Shown here piece by piece: positions 12,701 to 22,900 of a DNA stretch of 64,000 bases (within the stretch, counting starts at the first letter, position 1; each line of letters starts with the position of its first letter). A program made the translations under genes and the position numbers. The notes under the pieces are model-generated. The model saw nothing but the letters and a program-made list of their open reading frames with translations, was not told the DNA's origin and did no database searches. The DNA comes from Apostichopus japonicus. Taxonomy: Eukaryota; Echinodermata; Holothuroidea; Aspidochirotida; Stichopodidae. Location: contig NC_092573.1 of the NCBI RefSeq assembly GCF_037975245.1, positions 7,364,501 through 7,428,500 of the forward strand. Reading direction: 5' to 3'.

Positions 12701-15700
12701 CTTCTTGTCTGTAGGATCCTTCCTGTCAAAATGCAAGCAAACTACAAAATATTTGCTGATCACATACCTCATTGTACTTAATCTACCTCTGGCTTTGTAT
12801 ACCGGACTATGGCATCAGCGAGGTACTATCGATGTTATGAGGTTTCTTCAAACTGAGTTATCTTCAAAGAGTGCTCCTGAAGACAGCTATTGTTTGTTTC
12901 TGATGCCATGCCATTCTACTCCTTTCTACAGGTAATTCAATTGTCATACACACTGTGTTGCTATAGTTACAGGTAGATACACACCCTGATATGTTGATAA
13001 TGCTAAGTAATGTTTATAGTAAAATCGAAAATAATCACTCAAAGCTACCATCGTTAAAAGTGATTCATAATTTTCCAAATAATATATCTTTGTTCATTGT
13101 ATTTGCTCTTTAAATACGTTAAATGATTGGATCCGGTTTGGATATTTGCTTATTACATAAAATTTAAACCACTGTGTACTATACACTATTATATGAGCAT
13201 TGGCTGCATTATTTACAGAAATTGAAGAGTTATAGCATCTGAGCATTTGCCCATTTCTTTCTTTTCATGTAATGCACAAATAAGACATGCAGTAGTTAAT
13301 TCAGTTGATATACATGCTGTTTGATGTACATGCTGTTTTTCATTGAAGTACCTAAAAAAAATTGTCCGCCAAACTTGTTACTTTTTCATTGATTGAATAC
13401 CATTTCAATCTCTAATTCCAGTCATTTACATATCAATGCAAATTTGAGGTTCCTGATGTGTGAGCCTAATCTGGAGGAGATTCCAGGGTATACTGATGAA
13501 TCTTCTGTATTCTACCAGAATCCTGAAGAGTGGTTGATGATTAATGATGTAACAAGAGATTATCCTGACTATGTAATCATGTTTGATGTCCTGACTGAGG
13601 TATGCATAATCATCTTAACACTAAAATTTATGACCCCCCTTCTTCTTGCCCCTCTCCTTCCTGCCCCTATCATTCCTGCCCCTATCCTACCTGCCCCATC
13701 CTTCTTACCCTCAAACCATTGAAAACACATTTTAAAGTTGGCAGCTATGATCATGTTTTTTTGTTTGTAACTGATGAATTATTTGTTTATTGTAATGCAT
13801 CCTACTACTACAAAAATTGTTTACTTGCATTCTGATAGTCCACCCCTCCCCCTCCCCTCCTTCCAATTTGTTTTTGGGAGAAATATATTTGTCTCATGTA
13901 CAACTCAATGTCAGGAAGTAAGTAGTGGCGTAACTACGGGGGGGGGGGGGGGGGGCACGTGCCCCCCACGACAAAGCCGTGACCCCCCAGGTGCCCCCCC
14001 AGAGGGAAATTGGCCCAACTTTTGACATTTTGATCACCAAACATCCCCCTTTCCAGGCAAGTCCAGCGCCGCAGCCCTTTACCCTCGCAAGTTGTAATCT
14101 ATATACCTTCCCGAAGGGAGAGAAAAAGCCTTGTGTCTATGCTTATCTAGCATAGTGCCATCAGTTTTGAATTTTTTTTTGAAAACTTCCTCATGACTGA
14201 GTAGCCAAAGTGCCAAACGGCCGTGTTAATACAGCCAGTGTCCGATTGTCGTTGAAGTCCATCTCGTTGAAGAGTTGGTACTTTAGGTAAGCAGCATTTC
14301 CCCAAATATTCACAGAGAAGACCTAGTGCATGAACTGCACTCAGTAAAACGTCTATTACAACGCCGTGAAAAGGAAGGGCAAGAACCACCTCATTCATTG
14401 TTAGAGTTCGCCAACTACTTAAAACCATTTGAGGAGGCCTTCCGGGAGCTCTACAGACTTGCCAAAATTGCATTGGTTCTACCAGTAACATCCGCCGCAT
14501 GCGAAAGGAGTTTTTCGACTCTAAAACTCATCAAAACTCTCGTCAGGAATTCCATGTCAAACAGCCGGTTGAGCCATCTGGCAGTACTTTCAATAGAGAG
14601 TCACCGTGTTGAGAAGTTAGATCTGGACTTGTTCGTGGACAAATTTGCGAACGGGCACAATAACAGGAGAATAGCTCTCATCTGATCTGAACAGTGTTCA
14701 GCTTGGTAGATTTATCACTGACATCGATAAGTCCTCCAGGGTGTGGTAACTAGTACAAATATAAAGCAGTTATGTTTGCTTTTAAACAGTTTTAACACTT
14801 AGCTTCATGCGTAGTTTAAAACAGGCAAGGGCGGCGGAACCGGGGGGGCACAGGGGGCACGTGCCCCCCCACTTTTCCTCAGATTAAAAATGTGCCCTTT
14901 TTCTATATAAAAATTTCTAAATAAGAAAAGAGTTTACAAAGGGAAACCCACGTCGAATGAAATATTTCGGGAAGTTTTAAATGTTTACTACAACAGGCGT
15001 AGGAGCCGAATTTGATTTGGGGGGGGGGGGGGGGCTGTAACGACTTGCCCGAAAAATATTACCAAAATTTTTCGCGCGCTACGCGCGCGTTCAACATCTT
15101 AATGTGCATATCATATAGGCATGCGTTGGTTATTACATCGCATGCCAATAACATACAATCATTTGCCGTGTTATAACCCTTTATAATGATTTCACCTTAT
15201 TTTGTCGTTTTCCTTGTTTCCCAATTTGCACATTAGATACTGCAGTGCTAGTATGCATTGTTTCCTTGAGGGGGGGGGGGGTGGCGTTGATGGAGTGATG
15301 TGTATACGCAAATAAGATAATACAATAAGAGTTATGAAGGGTACTAAATATCAGGCTGCATCAGTCCAATCGAATTTCTGCAAAGTGCCCTTCGACGTCG
15401 GTGCCCCCCCAGATTAAAAGTGCTTCCGCCGCCCTTGAAAACAGGAGAATCCAAACAAAGAAATAAAAAGGATGTTCAGACTTTCGGAGATATGTACCAA
15501 ATATTCATCCTGTCTGATTAGGAAATTACTAGTCTCATGTGAAAGTGAATGAACAAAACATTAAGACCATTGGTAATTTTTTAAAAGGTATTGTCTCTCC
15601 AGAGGGAATTGAAGTGCTAACGACGAATTTTGCACATGAATAACAGCAGGTTCGATTCTCGAAGAAGTGGGGAGGGGGGGGTACGTCATTGCGGTCACGG

Positions 15701-16791
15701 CACATAGAGTACAAAAACTCTATGGCCCCTACAGGCCCCCCCCCCCACCGATTGCAGGAAATGGGCCGTTTGATGTACACTGAAACTGATTATATATTGT
15801 GATCTCATGTTCTCAAAATATGAACTGTGAGAAATGTTTTCTGAGAAAAGCATTTTTCTAATTGCCGAAGAGGGATGACCACTCTTCGCAAAACTTTTTG
15901 CTAGGGAAATTTTTGACCCCCCAGGGAAAGTTTCTGACCCCCCATTGCCCCCCTGCTCGAAAAATCCTGGCTACGCCACTGGAAGTAAGTAAGAGGGAAA
16001 ATAGTCCAGGAAAACAAAAAAATTTGTCCACTACTGATCTATAACCTTGCAGGTATAACCATCTCATTTGTTCTATTTTATTGTCTTTTCAGAAAGTGCA
16101 GTCTTTCTTGAAATCTGGGAGATACATTAAGGTATGCTGAGCCTTAGAGAAGATTTGTGATTTATGCTATCTACATAGTCTTCATTAAGTTTCCTTCTTC
16201 AATTTTAACAGCATTTAATGTTTAATAAATATACCTGTTAGCCTGGCTGGTTACTTCTGTCACTGTAAATGAAATTGTTTGCCATTATGGCTGGGAATGT
16301 TAGGCTGAAGATTGGAGATATGTGGGTGCTACCAGGAACATGAACTATGAGAGATTTTTCTGATTCAGTCTATAATACTACGCATGCAGTTTTGGAAGCG
16401 CTAGAGAATATTTAGATTGGTTAGCATTTATTTGATTGTATGGTAATGGATACTTGTATTATTGAACATTGACGGAAGGAAAATATTTATTCTTTGTAAA
16501 ACTCTACAAAGGAAAATAATTTCAACAGCAATGGATACAACTTTTAGACAATATTGAGAATTCCTGCCCTGTCAAATACTATGTTGTGGTCCCTGAATAA
16601 GGTTAGTATTTTCAAAAATACAAGTACTTACTTCATTTGACATTGACAAACTATAAATGTCAGTTCTAAATCTAACTTTAATACTTCCCTCTCCACAGAT
16701 TGCAGAATTCTTCCATACTCACTTTCCAGATGGAAGAGTTGGGGGTCATGTGGTTGTTTTTCACCAAACTGATCAGAGTGACATCAGATGA
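6791..16791 (+). CDS. PIGB: GPI mannosyltransferase 3 (PIG-B), complete 13-exon gene, 522 aa
   Basis: PIG-B adds the third mannose (alpha-1,2, from dolichol-phosphate-mannose) to the growing GPI anchor in the ER lumen; it is a multipass GT22-family enzyme. Coding exons: 6791-6819, 7697-7876, 8490-8607, 9275-9379, 9825-9949, 10488-10643, 10757-10808, 11558-11769, 12362-12426, 12715-12931, 13422-13599, 16093-16131, 16699-16791 (stop TGA). All phases fit and total 1569 nt; as I recall the human protein is about 554 aa. The GT22 luminal motif [14 protein letters not shown] is at residues 49-62, with the acidic pair D55-E56. Later blocks are [18 protein letters not shown]-like, [38 protein letters not shown] and [14 protein letters not shown]. 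Intron 2 is AT-AC (U12-type); the others are GT-AG. The short first exon (MLRGRKEIS) is supported only by phase and a good donor. Confidence 0.93.
7005..7320 (+). repeat. tRNA-derived SINE, copy 1 (PIGB intron 1)
   Basis: The 5' head looks like a tRNA: an A-box-like TGGCCAATTGTCTAAGG near 7016 and a B-box GGTTCGATTCC near 7061, the internal RNA polymerase III promoter. A tRNA-unrelated body follows, then an AT-rich 3' tail after CGCTGGTATAAAGTGC. A second copy at 58208-58490 on the minus strand matches along its length. It lies wholly within PIGB intron 1. Confidence 0.88.
7877..8489 (+). other. PIGB: U12-type AT-AC intron in PIGB (intron 2)
   Basis: The exon before ends TTTGG and the intron begins ATATCCTTAA, matching the U12 5' splice-site consensus over its eight core bases. 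Near the 3' end TTCCTTAAT (8470-8478) matches the U12 branch-site consensus TTCCTTRAY, and the intron ends at AC (8488-8489), 12 bases after the likely branch adenosine. No usable GT donor lies near this exon end. Joining GG to C at 8490 gives [10 protein letters not shown], aligning without gaps to human PIGB ([10 protein letters not shown]). Confidence 0.92.
7967..8180 (+). repeat. 200-bp direct repeat, copy 2 (inside PIGB U12 intron)
   Basis: Near-identical to 6279-6478, same orientation. It sits about 90 bases after the 5' splice site of the AT-AC intron and leaves the splice signals untouched. No terminal inverted repeat or clear target duplication was found, so its class is unknown. Confidence 0.85.
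11196..11519 (+). repeat. Tandem duplication (2 x about 160 bp) in PIGB intron 7
   Basis: The first unit, about 11196-11356, and the second, about 11357-11519, share long words such as ctagagtttgaacagaagtt and the whole tail gtgaggaatgctttaatt ... acaggttaattctttcat. The second unit ends about 40 bases before the splice acceptor of the exon at 11558, so it forms most of the sequence just upstream of the polypyrimidine tract. Confidence 0.85.
14326..14685 (+). pseudogene. hAT transposase C-terminal dimerisation region, relic
   Basis: The open stretch ends in a region with the typical hAT dimerisation pattern: [19 protein letters not shown], then [20 protein letters not shown]. This is the conserved C-terminus of transposases of the Ac/hobo/ZMYM1-like group. 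About 119 residues remain. The N-terminal zinc finger and the catalytic core are missing, so it cannot be functional alone. It lies inside the larger insertion in PIGB intron 11. Confidence 0.82.
14826..15437 (-). mobile_element. Non-autonomous hAT-like TIR element, copy B, nested
   Basis: The element starts CAAGGGCGGCGGAA and ends TTCCGCCGCCCTTG, a perfect 14-bp terminal inverted repeat. It is flanked by a perfect 8-bp target duplication AAAACAGG (14818-14825 and 15438-15445), the length made by hAT transposases. Its ends match copies at 2986-3569 and 34323-34976, but the middle differs, so it is a rearranged member. It carries no gene and sits inside the larger insertion at 13924-15980, so it arrived later. 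Confidence 0.9.
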
Positions 16792-17104
16792 TACATGTGA
16801 ACGTTGGTTCTTAAACCAAGACACTGACTCCAGCCCCGAAACTGGCCCTCCTCTCAAAGCTTTGAGAGATGAGAATCTAAAGACGTGATTGCATTTCCAA
16901 ACAAACAGCATGACAGTGATTTGAAAACTAAATTTAAAATGATAATCATGTGACAAGTTTGACTGTGAATGTATCCACTACAAGTTAAAAGTCTTTCAGG
17001 TGTTGTATGACTGTAGCAGTGCTGAAGCCAGATAGGGGATAGCTTCATTTGTACCACTCCCTCACACCTGTGGCGTGCACAGGATTTCAAAGGTGTGGGC
17101 CAAA

Positions 17105-17110
17105 AATAAA
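17105..17110 (+). terminator. PIGB: Possible PIGB polyadenylation signal
   Basis: AATAAA lies 314 bases after the PIGB stop codon and is the first canonical hexamer downstream on the plus strand that I found. No GU-rich element was checked. Confidence 0.3.
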
Positions 17111-17680
17111 TATGTCCCGACCGATTAAGGTAGGTGGCTGAATTTTTGTGGGAGAGGTGAGAGGAAATACTGAAGGGTGCTGCACTGGTTTATTGAAGCC
17201 AACACCCATATACTGGGGGGGGGGTCTGGTTTGATCCCCAGAAAAAGAAAAAAATTAGAAGTCAAATGGATCATTTTGAGGCATGTTTAGACTATAAATG
17301 AGGTCTACATAAGTAGCTCTAAAATAAAATTGTGCTAAATAATAAAAATAAACTCCAAATTTCCCTCAACTGATTTAGGTAGTGATCTTAATCTTTATGG
17401 GAGAGACAGAAATGGAGCACTTTATACAGGAGGGGAGTTACTGTGGTCCCCAACCCCACCCTCACTGTTGTGATTTTACCAACTGTAAGCGGAAATATTA
17501 TCCTTTCATGACCTCAGCAGCCAAGATTATAGTGTTGATGTGATGAAGTGATTGCAAAACATGCAGATATGGTGACCTAATATGCATCAATCAATGAGAA
17601 CTGCTGCTTGTCATAACTAAATATCACTTCTCACTTAACCAACCGGGCAGTGTTTAAAATGAGGTAGATGCACAATGACC

Positions 17681-17965
17681 ATGTATGTATCGAGCCTGAA
17701 CTGTGAATGGCTTAAGTCTTGATCTCTACATGCTAATAATGCTAGGCTATGTAACTAATTGGCCATGGAAGTAATGGATGTATGTACCCCGCCTCAACTG
17801 TCCATGGCTTAAGTCTTGATCTATACATGCTGATAATGCTAGGCTATGTAACTCTGTCAAGGAAGTAATGGATGTATGTACCAAGCCTCAACTGTGAATG
17901 GCTTTATTCTTGATCTGTACATGCTAATAATGCTAGGCTGTGTAACTCTTTCCTTGAAGTAATGG
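17681..17965 (+). repeat. Three tandem copies of a 94-97 bp unit
   Basis: Units start at 17681, 17778 and 17872 with ATGTATGTA and each contains TACATGCTAATAATGCTAGGC (or one change from it) and ends GAAGTAATGG. They are diverged by a few bases each. They lie in the region between the PIGB and CCPG1 stop codons. Confidence 0.9.
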
Positions 17966-19929
17966 CATGAGAAATATAGCTGTAAATACAAAAAACTGCT
18001 CTCTGCAATCACTATTGAGTAATCTGTGCCATAGTGGTGGACTGCAAAAGATTCAATATACTGTATATCTGAGAAGATGTTTGTGTATTTTCTTGACTTG
18101 GTGTAAACATTGCTTATCCATACCAGCCTATCACCTTCCTCTCAGGAGAACATTGTTATTTAAGGGCTGTTTCGTTACACAAGTACCAGCTTATTATCCT
18201 TGATATGAAGGAGCCAATGAAAACAGGATGAAGGGTATTCCACTGTAGTATCTCTAGAACTCAAAAAGTTATTTTAAGATAACACAAGATCCAAACCTTA
18301 AAAAGCAAGATGTTATTTAATCATTTGATTTGGTTTCTTATTCCAGGTGCTTGAGCAAATGTTGTACCTATGTAATATGCTGCTTTACAGTAAACCACAA
18401 ACAGCTGAAGGCAGTTAGAAAATATGATATACAAGAGGACATCAGAAAATGCTGTAAGTTTTCCTGTTAGTTTATTTTCGTGCATTGATTGAAAAATCTA
18501 TAGATAAGTAAAAAGTTACAACAAACATTCTTGAAATAGTGAGTCACGTCGTTTACAAATTCACTAATGAGAGCTAGATACAGTTACATAACAAGATATA
18601 TGTGAAATCAACCAATAAGGAGGGCATGTAAATGGGTGTTTTGGGAAAAATAAGTGAATCCTATAGCACAACAGGCACAGATCTGGGTGGGGGGGGGGGT
18701 GAGGGGGAGATGTGGGAGTGAATGTACAGCCCCTATTAATCCCACACAAAAGTAGTTACTAGCACTATCTTGTCTGCAGATCTATGTCATTATAGCCAAG
18801 ATATCTGATATTCCGATACTTTCTGGGGGAGGGGGACTCCCCTTACATGAGATTCCCCTTGCTAATGAGATTCCTCCTTAAACTCCCAGATCTGCCTCAG
18901 CTCAAGTGTGAACCATTATTACAGCTGATGTTGCAAAAGCCGTCTAAGAATGGTCTACTAAAATTGGATTACTTCAGAAATAAGACTGCAGTGTATGTGA
19001 AAATTGAAAATAAATACCTGAAGCAGGTGGATTGCAAAGATCAAAAAAACTTGCAAGCTTTTACTTTTCAAATATACATGTTAACAACCATTCTGCAGCC
19101 ACCAAAACAAACATGCCAAAAACAGAAGAATGCATTATCTGAACTCGACTGAAATGGTACCTGCATAAAGCAAAATGTTAACTAATAATATTGTTTCCAT
19201 GCAAAAGAAGGTTCTGTAAAACATAAAAAGTGAAATCCAAGTACTAAAGCACAGATCATGCCCCTCCCCCCCCCCCCAAAAAATGAAGGAAAATAACAGA
19301 AGACAACAAGCTTTCCTGTAAAAATGAGTAGGAATGTTTTAGCATTTCAGAAACTCTCTTTAAATGTTACCATTAACAAATGAAGGATAAATGCATATGC
19401 AACTCTAAAACTATCAACATGTTGCAATCAATATGTCACCAACAGTAAAGCCATTCTCTGTAGTAATTACTGTTACATATATGTAAATGTATACTGTAAC
19501 AGATGTAATGTTCATCAATATGTTTACTTGACTTTCTTCCCTTCATCAGCCATGTAAACAACCAATTGAGCTAATTTCTGAATATTTTGTGAGTAAAATG
19601 TCTATTAAATATCACAAAACATTTGACAGCTTCAAGAAAACCCCAAAAGATAATGATGTAACCATAAAGATTAGTAAACAGTTTAGATGATATTGTCCTT
19701 ACCCCCTCCCCCTCCTAACCAATTACAAATCACCCATACAACAGAATATTTCAAACATTCAAAGCACATCTTTTTTAGCAAAGCATTAAAGCAAAGTAAT
19801 ACACTAAAATGAATAAAAACAGATTTTAAGTCAAGCTGTTCTGCAAAGATTCAATAAGCTCCATTTCTATATATTGCAACAACCCAAAACAAAGTTTACA
19901 GATTAGGCAAAACTACCACGATCAAAGTA

Positions 19930-22900
19930 TCAGGGTTTGCAAAGAAACCAATTGATTTGGTCCTCCAAGTTCCAAGCTCTTAAGTCGGCTCGGATTGAAA
20001 ATCTCTCTGTGAGCCATTTATACATCTCCCAGACTGTTACCACCGACTCATCTTTTGCCCAATCGCAGTGCATAGGTTGTGTTGAACAACCTCTGCTGGT
20101 TTCCCTCTTACGTCCTCTCTGGAAGTACCAATCTTTCTGCTCTCTCATTTTACGATCTTCTTCCCAGAGTCTGAAGCGCTTGAAGTACCACTCGGTGTCT
20201 TTGTCTCTCCCTCGTCTGAGTTCTCTGTCCTGTGCTCGGCGAAAGAACCACTGGTCAGTGTTGACATATTCAATAACCGCTTGCTTTTGCAAGGATGGCT
20301 TTATCTCGGGATTCTCTTTACTGGAAGGAAGTTTGACCTTGGTTACAACCGCCCCTCCGTCATTTATCTCGTCTTCAGAGTCGGAGAGACTAGACGAGGA
20401 AGAGTTAGCCAATTGCAAGCTTGGAAGATCTTCGATACTGAAAGTGACTCTTTGGACAGATTCTCCTGCACTAGCTACACCTCCATCATTCCTCTTTCCT
20501 TCCTTCTGTTCAGAACCATCTAACGTCTCCTTCAATTTTTTCCCAGCAATCTTGTTTTTCCCTCGATTTTTATTTTTCTTCCCCAAATTTTCTCTGTTGG
20601 CTTCATTTCCCTGCTTCTTAAAGAATTTTTTGGTTGTCTTTTGAATGTCCTCTACCATATCTTCAAATTCTTCTTTCAAATCTTCAATGTCATCATCATC
20701 AATGTTCTCCTCTTCTATAAATTCCTCCAGCTCCTCCATGAAATCTTCCACCTCATCCACATCCTTCCTGAATCTCTGCTCCCAAAGCCACTGACGATAG
20801 CCGATCATTTCCTTCAAGAGCCTGGCGGCATCCATCTTGTGATTTTCCACACATCTCACCTCACCACCACAACTCATGTCCAAAGAATCCAGCAGTTTTT
20901 CAATATTTAATTTGGGTGGCAGCTTTCCTTGGGCCTGCTGATTCCCATTGTCGCCTACAGGGGTTTTTGGCTGGTTGAGGGTTGTTGTGTCTTGTTTGGC
21001 TTTCTTCACTGTAGCTGACTTTTTCTTGCTTAATTTCTGATTTTGACTTACTTGAGGAGCCTTCCTTTCTGTGTTTAAATCTTTCTTTTCCTTGCTCTTG
21101 TCTGGATTGACCTTCGATTTTTCAAGTTTACTAGAAATGGACTGTTTGGTTCTTCCACTGTTTTCTTCCTTAAAGAATATCTTCTCTGATGCCTTCTGAT
21201 TCTGCTTTTTGTCTTTTTCTTTCGTAGATTTTTCATTTTTTACTCTCCTCTTACTTTGATGTGCCCATTTATTCTTCTGCTTTTGCTTTCTTACATGACC
21301 ATATCCACCTCGATTCTTGTTCCCCTTCCTGCCTCTCTTTGCATTCAAGTGTCTATCCACTAGTTGTGTGACTTTACTGACCATTGGCTGAATATGATTC
21401 TCATTGACTTGCACAGCAGCGGATTGAATCGATTCCCACGATGTCTCAACGACCCTCTTCAGGTCTTTAGCACCGTCTTTCATAATTTCTGACGCATCAT
21501 GAAGGGAAATGTTCCTTTCAAGGAGAAAGCTCTTTGATGCATTCTCAACGCTGTCCCAAGCAGATTGAAAGGCTTCTTGAAGAGAGGAAACTTGAAATAT
21601 TGCATCCTCCTCGCTGCTTTTCACAGCAGAAGCATCTTCTAAATCTTGCAACTGATCTTCATCTACCTTCCTCCCCATCTCCTCTGTCACTACTATTTGT
21701 GAATTGACACCCTCTGACTCCAACCTCTGTGGCATCTGGCAGCCACCTTTACAGTTCTCTACTCCATGTCCATCAATCACTTTTGATCTTCTCTCTTCTC
21801 TTGAAACTTCTAAATTATCCTTTTCTTTGTGACTGGAATAAAGAACTTCTTCCTTTGGAACCCACTCAAGGCAAGTGCCATGCCTCACATCGATGCAAAT
21901 CCACTTAGCTGCTGAGTCATCCACTTCTAGACGATTTCCTGATGTTTGCTTTTCGTCTGCGGTAGCTGCTGATACAGTGGAAGGTTCTTCATGTCTTCCA
22001 TTAGGACCTTGTAAGTCCACATTGCGAGATGGACTAGAGTCATCAGTGGACACTTGCCCAACAGGAACTCCTACATTATAATGAGTTTGAAGGTCTTCTC
22101 TTCTATCATTGGCCTCTGTAAGGTCACCTGCAATGTTACCATCATCCATGGTCTCTCGTACTCTATCACCACTTAAAAGTGGAAACGCCATTCCAGGTTC
22201 ATCTGACTCATCCATACTATTCAGATCTGTGTAATCAGGCAATACAAAGTCATCTAACCCATCAAAGCTAGGAGCATCATCATTATCCTCAGTAGCCTCT
22301 GATTCATCTAAGTAGCCATCTTCTTTAGATTCATCTAAGTAGCCATCTTCTTTACTATCTGTCTTTGCTGTTGATACGATCTGTTCCTCTCGCTCTAATG
22401 CAACTGTTCTTTCTTTGTCATTGAAGCCATTGAGACTCTCGTCCACTGTTGGGTTGTTGAAAATATGCATAGTAACCCAAGTGTAACCTTCTTTCTTGTC
22501 AGAAGAACACATGATGTTACAAAACTTAGAGTACCTCAATTGACCCTCCTGACAGTGGCCACAGAGTCTTGGTTCATGAAAGTCATCCATAGATGAAGAT
22601 CTACTCTCCTCCTCCTCGACAGATGAAACGATAGATTCAGGAGCTTCCTTCAGCTCCTTCCAGCATTGATCCACATCTCTCTCTCGCTCTAGGAGTAACT
22701 TTGAGGCTTCCCTCCGTTTATCCATGCAGGAGACTAGTTCGTCTTGGAGCGATCGCAATCGTAGCTTCTGGCCTTCTTGTACACTTTCGTGATGAGTTGC
22801 CATTTGGGATGAACCTAGGTAAAGGGTACGAAAAAGAAGTCTCTGAAATTCAGGATGTAACAGAATAGAAGACTGTGATGATAATCTTTGATTTGCTATC

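Larger units (their letters stand above)
13924..15980. mobile_element. DNA transposon insertion (hAT relic) in PIGB intron 11, with a nested element
   Basis: The insertion starts AGTGGCGTA and ends TACGCCACT, a perfect 9-bp terminal inverted repeat, and is flanked by the 10-bp direct repeat GGAAGTAAGT (13914-13923 and 15981-15990). Inside are long G and C runs near both ends, a hAT transposase C-terminal relic (14326-14685) and a second complete element (14826-15437) with its own target duplication. The exact target-site length is unclear because the flanking repeat could be read as 8 to 10 bp. Confidence 0.8.
16792..19929. other. Convergent intergenic region between PIGB and CCPG1
   Basis: This stretch lies between the stop codons of two genes facing each other, so it should hold both 3' UTRs. 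A tandem triplication is at 17681-17965. G/C runs occur at 17215, 18690 and 19263, and AT-rich sequence elsewhere. ORFs of up to about 100 codons (for example 18847-19152) show no recognised family and no splice context. Confidence 0.6.

Noticed and set aside
13393-13835. Pro/Leu-rich ORFs on both strands
   Set aside because: They come from PIGB exon 10 reading on into a CCTGCCCCTATC-type minisatellite in the intron.
14147-14500. 117-codon minus-strand ORF
   Set aside because: Antisense to the hAT transposase relic, which has the recognised dimerisation motif on the plus strand.
19937-20644. 235-codon plus-strand ORF
   Set aside because: It is fully antisense to the last CCPG1 exon, which has better composition, family motifs and splice support.
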